Origin: Adhaeribacter soli
Lineage (GTDB): Bacteria > Bacteroidota > Bacteroidia > Cytophagales > Hymenobacteraceae
NCBI RefSeq assembly: GCF_008727925.1
Contig: NZ_VTWT01000003.1
Location: 124,001 to 188,000, forward strand
Length of the DNA: 64,000 nucleotides
Reading direction: 5' to 3'
Under the pieces are notes generated by a model that did no database searches, had not been told where the DNA came from, and saw only the letters and a list, made by a program, of their open reading frames with translations. The position numbers and the translations under genes are program-made. Below are positions 58,782-64,000 of this stretch, in pieces (the first letter of the stretch is position 1; each line of letters opens with the position of its first letter).

Positions 58782-60065
58782 TTATTGCAAAATCAGCTTT
58801 CTTAGTTTTGTCTGGCTGCTACTGGTAATTCTTACCACGTAAATACCTTTTGGCTGCCGCGTCAGATCTACTTCGAGGCTTGTTGCTGCGTTGGTTTGGG
58901 CATAAAAAATGCTTCGGCCGGCCAGGTTAAAGACCTCAATGGCAGCAGGCTGTGCATTTTCAAGGGTAAGGTATACGGTGCCGGCATTGGGATTAGGGTA
59001 TAATCCAAAAGATGGCGGGGTTCCGGTGTTTAAAGCATCGCCTTGGTACCTGGAAACAAACCCGTCGTTTACGCTGTAGCCGATTTTATTATTTACAAAG
59101 GCAATATCCTGATTCGCGTTCAGGCTATCGATCGGGAGCCAGGTAAGGCCATTGTCGGTTGAATAGGAGGAGCCTTTTCTCCCTGCGCTTACATAGACGC
59201 CGTTGCTGCCGGATAGTACCTTAAGCATTTCGGAGTGAAGCGACCCGGTATATGGTACATCTACCCAGGTTTGTCCCCCATTAAAGGTTTTTTTCAGCGA
59301 ATTTCCGGAGCAAGCCAATCCATTATGTGAGTCTTTAAAAGCTAAAGCCGATACAGTTTCATAGCCTGCAAACCCGGTGTGACTGATCGTCCAACTGCGC
59401 CCCTGGTCGCTGGATTTCAGAATTCTTTTCCCTTTAACAGCTATCCAGATGTTACTCCCGAAGGCTGCAAAATTATGTCCTGGCTCGGCATAATCTAAGG
59501 AGGCATCCGGGGCCGGAAATTGTCGGGGCGTTACTTTTTGCCAGGTATTTCCGCCATCGCCGGTGGTGTATATCTCGAAGTAACCGGTGGCGCTTTCCCG
59601 GCTGGCCAGGGTTACGCCGTTAAATTTATCGAAGAAATAAAGCAGGCAGGCGCGGCTCGAAGCATACGTGATCTGGGTTGGGTAGGCTTCCGGCAACCAG
59701 GACCAGATTTTTCCACCATCGGTGGTTTTGTACACCCGGTTCAGGAAATGGTGGGTCCAGTAATTTTCAGCCAGCAAATAAGCGGTATCTGCTCCAGCGG
59801 CATAAATGGAATTTATCTGGCTGATCCGGAACTGCGGGTCGTTTATTACGGGAGTAACGTTTTGCCAGGAATTGCCGCTATCGGTAGTCCTGAAAGCATA
59901 CTTGCCCGCACTTACCCATACTGCTTTTTCGTTTATAGCCGTAATGTTATGCAAGGCCTGAATTAAATAACTTCCCGGAGGAGCAGGAAGCGGTTGCGAT
60001 ACCCATTGCGCCTGCGCCGGCAAATACCGGAACAAAACTGCTGCCAGAAGGAAATATTTTTTCAT
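58782..60065 (-). CDS. T9SS-sorted BNR/YCF48-type beta-propeller protein
   Basis: 427 aa with signal peptide 'MKKYFLLAAVLFRYLPAQA'. The mature domain has six Asp-box (BNR) repeats: 'TTDSGNSWQ', 'TTDGGKIWS', 'TTGDGGNTWQ', 'SSDQGRSWT', 'TFNGGQTWV' and 'STDNGLTWL', typical of sialidase-like or YCF48-like propellers. No sialidase catalytic residues (Arg triad, FRIP) were seen, so enzymatic activity is doubtful. The C-terminal type A sorting domain is 'LYPNPNAGTVYLTLE' with 'PKGIYVVRI'. Likely an extracellular binding protein. Confidence 0.88.
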   Translation of the reverse strand: MKKYFLLAAVLFRYLPAQAQWVSQPLPAPPGSYLIQALHNITAINEKAVWVSAGKYAFRTTDSGNSWQNVTPVINDPQFRISQINSIYAAGADTAYLLAENYWTHHFLNRVYKTTDGGKIWSWLPEAYPTQITYASSRACLLYFFDKFNGVTLASRESATGYFEIYTTGDGGNTWQKVTPRQFPAPDASLDYAEPGHNFAAFGSNIWIAVKGKRILKSSDQGRSWTISHTGFAGYETVSALAFKDSHNGLACSGNSLKKTFNGGQTWVDVPYTGSLHSEMLKVLSGSNGVYVSAGRKGSSYSTDNGLTWLPIDSLNANQDIAFVNNKIGYSVNDGFVSRYQGDALNTGTPPSFGLYPNPNAGTVYLTLENAQPAAIEVFNLAGRSIFYAQTNAATSLEVDLTRQPKGIYVVRITSSSQTKLRKLILQ

Positions 60066-60255
60066 ACAATCCTATTTAATTCCCTGGGCCTGAAGAGCCT
60101 TGTTTTCTAAATGCGAAGATAATTATTGCCCCTATACCTTTCTCCCGGTAGTAATACAAGGGCAAATAATATTTCGTTGCCTGCGTTTAAAGACCAGTAC
60201 CCTGAACTGTTAGCTGCCTCCGGCCGTTTCCTTCCAAAAACCGTATCTTTACCTC

Positions 60256-60735
60256 ATGAAAAACCTGCTGACGTTATTCTTCACCTTTATAACTTTTGCT
60301 GCTATGGCTCAACAAACTGCTGCTCCCGTGTTAACCGGTAAAACTGAAATTCAGAAAATAAAAGATGCCAAAACCTGCCCTTGGTACCAGCCTGCCTACG
60401 ACAGCTACAAACCCGATGCAACGGTAGTGGCTAGTCTGAAAAAAGCCCTTCCGGCCAACGCCACGTTCCTGGTTTTTGGCGGTACCTGGTGCTCCGATAC
60501 GCAAAACCTGTTTCCGAAATTCTTTAAGGTGCTGGCCGAAACCGGTATTCCGGAAAAGCAGGTGCAGCTGTACCTGGTAGATGAGCAGAAAAATTCGCCG
60601 GAAAAACTGGAAAAACAGTACGGCGTAAACAACGTGCCTACTTTCATTATTTTGCACAACGGCGAAGAAAAAGGCCGCGTGGTGGAAACCGTACGCCAGA
60701 GCATTGAAGCAGATTTGCTGCAGTTATTGCAATAA
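60256..60735 (+). CDS. Secreted thioredoxin-fold protein with incomplete CxxC
   Basis: 159 aa, signal peptide 'MKNLLTLFFTFITFAAMAQ'. The thioredoxin fold has 'ATFLVFGGTWCSDTQNLFPKF' and the cis-Pro segment 'VNNVPTFIIL'. The usual CxxC is CSDT: only Cys79 remains and the second Cys is Thr82. Another Cys (Cys41, 'TCPWY') lies in the N-terminal extension. It may be a monothiol isomerase-like or non-redox chaperone-type protein. Bacteroidota often carry such variants. It stands alone, with a terminator-like hairpin downstream. Confidence 0.85.
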   Translation: MKNLLTLFFTFITFAAMAQQTAAPVLTGKTEIQKIKDAKTCPWYQPAYDSYKPDATVVASLKKALPANATFLVFGGTWCSDTQNLFPKFFKVLAETGIPEKQVQLYLVDEQKNSPEKLEKQYGVNNVPTFIILHNGEEKGRVVETVRQSIEADLLQLLQ

Positions 60736-60760
60736 AAATGCTATCATTTCAGTCAGAAAA

Positions 60761-60795
60761 CCAAAGCCCTGCTCAGGAATCCTGGCAGGGCTATT
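60761..60795 (+). terminator. Probable terminator
   Basis: AAAGCCCTGC/GCAGGGCT stem with an 11-base loop and a short T-rich tail, about 30 bases after the thioredoxin-fold gene. Confidence 0.6.
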
Positions 60796-60936
60796 TGTTG
60801 GAATTGAGTTGAAATTCCTGCACGGTGCAATGCTGCCGGTAATCCTGAAGGCGCTATAAACAAACCTGCCTTTTTATCCGGAAATGCTACCGTTAACGCA
60901 AAACATCGCTGGAACTATTTCCCTCGGTAAATTTAC

Positions 60937-61935
60937 CTAAACCTTCACCAGCATTTTACCTTTGTTTTCTCCGGTAAAAAGACCCAGAAAAGCCTCCGGT
61001 AGTTTCTCAAAACCCTCTATCACCGTTTCCTGGTAATGCAGTTTGCCTTCTTTTACCCAGTTTGCCAGTTGTTGCATGCCTTCGGGAAAACGTTTGCTGA
61101 AATTGCTCACAATAAACCCTTGGATCAGGGCGCTTCGGGTAAGAATTATGGGCAGAAAACGCGGACCGGGAGCTGGCTCTGCTTCGTTGTAAAGCGCGAT
61201 CTGGCCACATAAAACAATGCGGGCATGAAAGTTTATATTTCGGATCACGGCATCGGTAATTTCGCCGCCTACGTTGTCGAAATAAACATCTACCCCGTCC
61301 GGGCAGGCAGCTTTCAGGGCTGCATCGAGGTTGCCGGCCGTTTTGTAATTGATTACTTCGTTGTAGCCGAACTCTTTTTTCAGCAGGCTTACCTTTTCAT
61401 CGGAACCGGCTAATCCAACTACCCGGCAGCCTTGTATCTTTGCGAGCTGGCCTACTACCAAACCCACCGCCCCGGCTGCCCCCGACACCACTACCGTTTC
61501 GCCGGCTTTTGGCTTGCCAATATCCAGCAAACCAAAATAAGCCGTTAAGCCCGGCATACCCAGAATTCCGAGATAATAGCTGGCCGGCGCCAGATCGGTA
61601 TCTATTTTCTGTAGCTGGTCCGCTGGTGCAATGCTTTGGCTAGCCCAGGGTAATAGCCCTAAAACCATGTCGTCGGGCTGTAGCAAAGGGCTTTTGCTTT
61701 CTTTCACTTTTGCCACCACGGCGCCTGCTATCGGAGCATCTACCTGATAAGGCGGCACATAAGACTTGGCGTCGTTCATCCGGCCGCGCATGTAGGGATC
61801 TACGGAGAAGTAAACCGGCTCCAGCAGCACCTGACCGTCCTGCAATGCCGGCAAGGTGGTTTTTTCGAAGCGGAAATTCTCCTGGGTTGGGGTGCCTTTG
61901 GGCCGGCTGGCCAATACGATCTGGGTTGCTTCCAT
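60937..61935 (-). CDS. NADP-dependent MDR-family oxidoreductase (prostaglandin reductase/CurA type)
   Basis: 332-aa zinc-independent medium-chain reductase expected to reduce alpha,beta-unsaturated ketones or aldehydes with NADPH. Features: 'LEPVYFSVDPYMRGRM', 'GILGMPGLTAYFGLLDIG', the Rossmann motif 'VSGAAGAVGLVVGQLAK', 'GVDVYFDNVGGEI' and the C-terminal 'NKGKMLVKV'. There are no structural or catalytic zinc ligands. It is divergent from the Rrf2 gene and shares the 214-base region that contains its operator, so it may be co-regulated. Confidence 0.93.
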   Translation of the reverse strand: MEATQIVLASRPKGTPTQENFRFEKTTLPALQDGQVLLEPVYFSVDPYMRGRMNDAKSYVPPYQVDAPIAGAVVAKVKESKSPLLQPDDMVLGLLPWASQSIAPADQLQKIDTDLAPASYYLGILGMPGLTAYFGLLDIGKPKAGETVVVSGAAGAVGLVVGQLAKIQGCRVVGLAGSDEKVSLLKKEFGYNEVINYKTAGNLDAALKAACPDGVDVYFDNVGGEITDAVIRNINFHARIVLCGQIALYNEAEPAPGPRFLPIILTRSALIQGFIVSNFSKRFPEGMQQLANWVKEGKLHYQETVIEGFEKLPEAFLGLFTGENKGKMLVKV

Positions 61936-62116
61936 ATCAGGGTGTAGATTTTAAGTTCTTTGTTCAGAAATTCCTTACAATTTATAGTTGCTGTTCCTCG
62001 CTTCAATAACTCCACAGGCTCTTACTTGTTTCGGCGGAAAAGGGTATCGGTTTTGCCATAAAATCAAGCTTCCCTTATCTGAAAAGAAATAGTTTGCCCC
62101 TGAACCAATTATTTAC

Positions 62117-62148
62117 TTTCTTTGTACTGTAATAAATAATATTACAGT
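62117..62148 (+). promoter_or_regulatory. Rrf2 promoter with palindromic operator O1
   Basis: ACTGTAAT-N7-ATTACAGT (62126-62148), a perfect 8+7+8 palindrome, lies right after a near-consensus -7 element TTTCTTTG (62117-62124) and ends one base before the ATG. A bound repressor would block the transcription start, pointing to autoregulation. Confidence 0.75.
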
Positions 62149-62149
62149 T

Positions 62150-62557
62150 ATGAATAACCTCCGGTTTGCTACAGCCCTGCACATTCTTACCCTGCTCAGT
62201 CAGCAGCCGGAAGAGTTGTTGCCTTCGGAATACCTGGCCGGCAGCATTAACGTAAACGCGGCGGTGGTCCGGAAAGAGATCAGCAATTTGCGCAACCACG
62301 GCTTTATTCAGAGCAAGGAAGGCAAAGGCGGCGGCAGCATGCTGGCTAAACCAGCTTCGGAAATTCTGCTTTCAGATATTTACCAGGCCGTGCGACAAGC
62401 CGCTATTTTAGGGCGAAACAATGCGCCGAACCCGGCCTGTCCGGTTGGGAAGCAAATCAACGCGCACCTGGAAGACCTTTATTCCGAAGCCGAAGCAAAC
62501 CTGATCCGGAGCTTAAGCAAAAAGACGCTGGCTGATTTTGCCCGGCAATTCAGCTAA
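62150..62557 (+). CDS. Rrf2-family transcriptional regulator
   Basis: 135-aa winged-helix repressor: 'RFATALHILTLLSQQPEELLPSEYLAGSINVNAAVVRKEISNLRNHGFIQSKEGKGGGSMLAKPASEILLSDIY' covers the helix-turn-helix and wing. The Fe-S cluster Cys triad of IscR/NsrR types is absent (one Cys only, 'NPACPVG'), as in the YwnA-like group. In Bacillus a ywnA-like regulator lies beside the NAD(P)-binding ywnB, the same pairing as here. Matching palindromes in front of this gene and the next one suggest it controls both. Confidence 0.9.
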   Translation: MNNLRFATALHILTLLSQQPEELLPSEYLAGSINVNAAVVRKEISNLRNHGFIQSKEGKGGGSMLAKPASEILLSDIYQAVRQAAILGRNNAPNPACPVGKQINAHLEDLYSEAEANLIRSLSKKTLADFARQFS

Positions 62558-62572
62558 ATTTTTTTACTCATA

Positions 62573-62595
62573 ACTGTAACTAAATTTATTACAGA
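62573..62595 (+). promoter_or_regulatory. Operator O2 before the NAD(P)-binding gene
   Basis: ACTGTAAC-N7-ATTACAGA matches O1 in 14 of 16 arm positions, with the same seven-base A/T centre. It lies just upstream of a near-consensus -7 element AATCTTTG (62601-62608), over the -33 region, in the 71-base gap between the two genes. Confidence 0.72.
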
Positions 62596-62628
62596 AATAA
62601 AATCTTTGAACTCATAAAACCAAAAAAC

Positions 62629-63282
62629 ATGAACGTAGCATTAATTGGAGCCTCCGGCTTCGTAGGCACTGCCTTATTGAATGAATTACTGGAACGTGGC
62701 CACCACGTAACCGCCCTTACCCGCGATACGGCCAACATTAAAAAGCAGCACCCGAACTTAACCGTAGTACAAGCCACGGTAACGGATCCAAAGGACTTAG
62801 CCGAAAAAGTTAAAGGTCACGAGGCCGTGATCAGCGCCTTTAACGCCGGCTGGACGAACCCGAACTTGTACGATGATTTCCTGAACGGTGCGAAAGCCAT
62901 TCAGGAAGGTGTGAAAAGATCGGGCGTGAAGCGGTTTATCTTTGTGGGTGGCGCCGGTAGCTTGTATGCCGCCGAAAACCTGCAATTTGTAGATACGCCC
63001 GAGTTTCCTGAACAGATCAAGCCCGGCGCTACGGCAGCCCGCGATTATTTGAATATCCTGAAAGAAGAAAAAGACCTCGACTGGACGTTCCTCAGCCCGG
63101 CTTTGGAAATGCATCAGGGGACTTCCGGCGAACGCAAAGGCGCCTACCGCAAAGGTTTGGAAACCCCGGTATTCGACGAAAGCGGCCGTAGCGTAGCCTC
63201 GGTAGAAGACACGGCGCTGGCTATAGTAGACGAACTGGAGAACCCGCAACATATCCGCGAGCGGTTTACGGTGGCGTATTAA
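62629..63282 (+). CDS. NAD(P)H-binding atypical short-chain dehydrogenase-like protein (YwnB/NmrA type)
   Basis: 217-aa Rossmann protein: the N-terminal dinucleotide site 'IGASGFVGTALLNELLERGH' has the GxxGxxG pattern, followed by 'HPNLTVVQATVTDPKDLAEKVKGHEAVISAF' and the 'GVKRFIFVGGAGSLY' strand. The catalytic YxxxK of classical SDRs is missing. Such proteins are NAD(P)-dependent reductases or redox sensors, often induced by thiol or electrophile stress. Operator O2 lies just upstream, so repression by the adjacent Rrf2 protein is likely. Confidence 0.9.
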   Translation: MNVALIGASGFVGTALLNELLERGHHVTALTRDTANIKKQHPNLTVVQATVTDPKDLAEKVKGHEAVISAFNAGWTNPNLYDDFLNGAKAIQEGVKRSGVKRFIFVGGAGSLYAAENLQFVDTPEFPEQIKPGATAARDYLNILKEEKDLDWTFLSPALEMHQGTSGERKGAYRKGLETPVFDESGRSVASVEDTALAIVDELENPQHIRERFTVAY

Positions 63283-63343
63283 GCAACTGCCAATGCCGAT
63301 TGGGTTCTGTTGAACCAAACGGTATGAATTAAAGCAAAAAATT

Positions 63344-63388
63344 AAAAAGCCCGTTCTGCACCTTCCCGGCAGACTGGGCTTTTTTATG
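63344..63388 (+). terminator. Intrinsic terminator
   Basis: AAAAGCCC/GGGCTTTT outer stem with an inner TCTGC/GCAGA stem, followed by TTTTTT, about 60 bases after the stop codon. Confidence 0.8.
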
Positions 63389-63499
63389 TCTGAAACCTAC
63401 TACACTGTTAAGTTAGTTAATAGCATTTGCTTGACGGGATTTGTAATCCCACTGTCTAAAAATTAACTTGACTATGTACTACCCTTTTATAGCATTGAA

Positions 63500-63533
63500 T
63501 CTTGATACTTGTGTCCTGATACTTATGTCTAAA
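63500..63533. repeat. Dispersed CTGATACTNGTGTC repeat
   Basis: TTGATACTTGTGTCCTGATA continued by CTTATGTCTAAAA. A close match to 40384-40432, lying about 70 bases upstream of the response regulator start. Confidence 0.65.
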
Positions 63534-63601
63534 AAAGAAAATTCCCACATCTTTCCCGATTTCTGCGTTTACTTTACCCGAATAAACAACCCGAAACCGA
63601 A

Positions 63602-64000
63602 ATGAAGATCCTGGTAATTGAAGACGAACCGGAAATGCTGGAAAACATGGTAACTTCCTTACAGAAAGAGAAATACCTGGTAGAAACCGCCACCACTTTC
63701 GACGATGCCCTGGATAAAGTAAGCATTTACGAATACGACTGCATCCTGCTCGATATTTCGCTGCCCGGCGGCAACGGCCTGGAAATTCTGGACCAGCTGA
63801 AGAAACTGCATAAAACCGAAGGAGTAATTATAGTGTCGGCTAAAAACTCCCTCGACGATAAAGTAGCCGGCTTAAACCTGGGCGCCGACGATTATTTAGC
63901 AAAGCCCTTTCATATGGCCGAATTGCACGCGCGGGTAAAATCGGTGTTGCGGCGCAAAAAGTTTGAAGGCAGTAACGAAGTAGTTCTAAACAATGTAACC
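63602..64000 (+). CDS. OmpR/PhoB-type response regulator (3' end outside window)
   Basis: The ATG at 63602 opens a frame that runs past the end of the window (133 residues seen). Receiver domain: 'KILVIEDEPEMLENM' (acidic pocket Asp8, Glu9), the phosphorylated Asp51 in 'DCILLDISLPGGNGLEIL', 'GVIIVSAKN' (Ser79) and 'GADDYLAKPF' (Lys101). The end, 'ELHARVKSVLRRKKFEGSN', leads into a winged-helix DNA-binding domain in this family. A sensor kinase gene probably follows outside the window. Confidence 0.93.
   Translation, partial: MKILVIEDEPEMLENMVTSLQKEKYLVETATTFDDALDKVSIYEYDCILLDISLPGGNGLEILDQLKKLHKTEGVIIVSAKNSLDDKVAGLNLGADDYLAKPFHMAELHARVKSVLRRKKFEGSNEVVLNNVT

Noticed and set aside
58782-60065. 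T9SS propeller considered as an active sialidase
   Set aside because: Asp-box repeats are present, but the arginine triad and FRIP motif were not found.
1-64000. tRNA, rRNA, integrase, transposase, defence or biosynthetic clusters
   Set aside because: Intergenic regions were read for cloverleaf-like or conserved RNA signatures and the proteins for such families; none was convincing, though a covariance-model search (tRNAscan or Infernal) was not possible here.

Overview
The window looks like chromosomal DNA of a Bacteroidota bacterium, most probably Cytophagales and perhaps a Hymenobacteraceae relative (Adhaeribacter, Pontibacter or Hymenobacter type). The grounds are: many proteins ending in type IX secretion (T9SS) sorting domains, both the type A 'YPNP...GxYxxk' form and the type B gliding-motility (CHU_C) form; GxxSC-type lipoboxes; TAnnTTTG promoter elements; weak Shine-Dalgarno sequences; and dispersed palindromic intergenic repeats typical of the phylum. 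The genus is inference only. No rRNA, tRNA, CRISPR, prophage or transposase gene was found.

Layout. 1-21471: two large beta-helix T9SS proteins (the first cut by the window edge), a 1.67 kb gene-free stretch, and a giant 4,629-residue T9SS protein containing a 1,386-bp module repeated three times. 21678-24258: a housekeeping run glyA-tatC-rpiB. 24373-31544, minus strand: a macro-domain protein, two M43 metalloproteases with T9SS tails, a lipoprotein, and gpmI. 31682-38723: a DUF4783-like secreted protein and nadC, separated by three tandem minus-strand paralogous propeller-type T9SS proteins, then a YcxB-like membrane protein. 38759-41201: two small lipoproteins (one His-rich, one with a heavy-metal-binding Cys domain), a SAM methyltransferase and a ZIP metal transporter. 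41609-44712: an ECF sigma factor overlapping a large anti-sigma-like/TM/beta-barrel fusion, then a Cys-rich lipoprotein. 44987-52425: two tandem ~1,180-residue SBBP/Ig/PKD proteins with type B sorting domains. 52610-60735: mostly small secreted or membrane proteins, RlpA, two thioredoxin-fold proteins, an Hsp20-like protein and one more T9SS propeller. 60937-64000: an MDR-family oxidoreductase, a divergent Rrf2 regulator plus NAD(P)-binding protein with matching operator palindromes, and a truncated OmpR-type response regulator.

Eleven T9SS cargo genes cover about 36 kb, roughly 56% of the window, but no T9SS machinery gene is present. Many cargo genes sit in tandem paralogous sets with shared C-terminal DNA, which suggests local duplication and recombination. 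The rest is ordinary core metabolism. I see no convincing complete new biological system. The best leads are the mosaic triplicated module in the giant protein, the paired Rrf2 operators, the sigma/anti-sigma-barrel fusion, and several palindromic intergenic elements.
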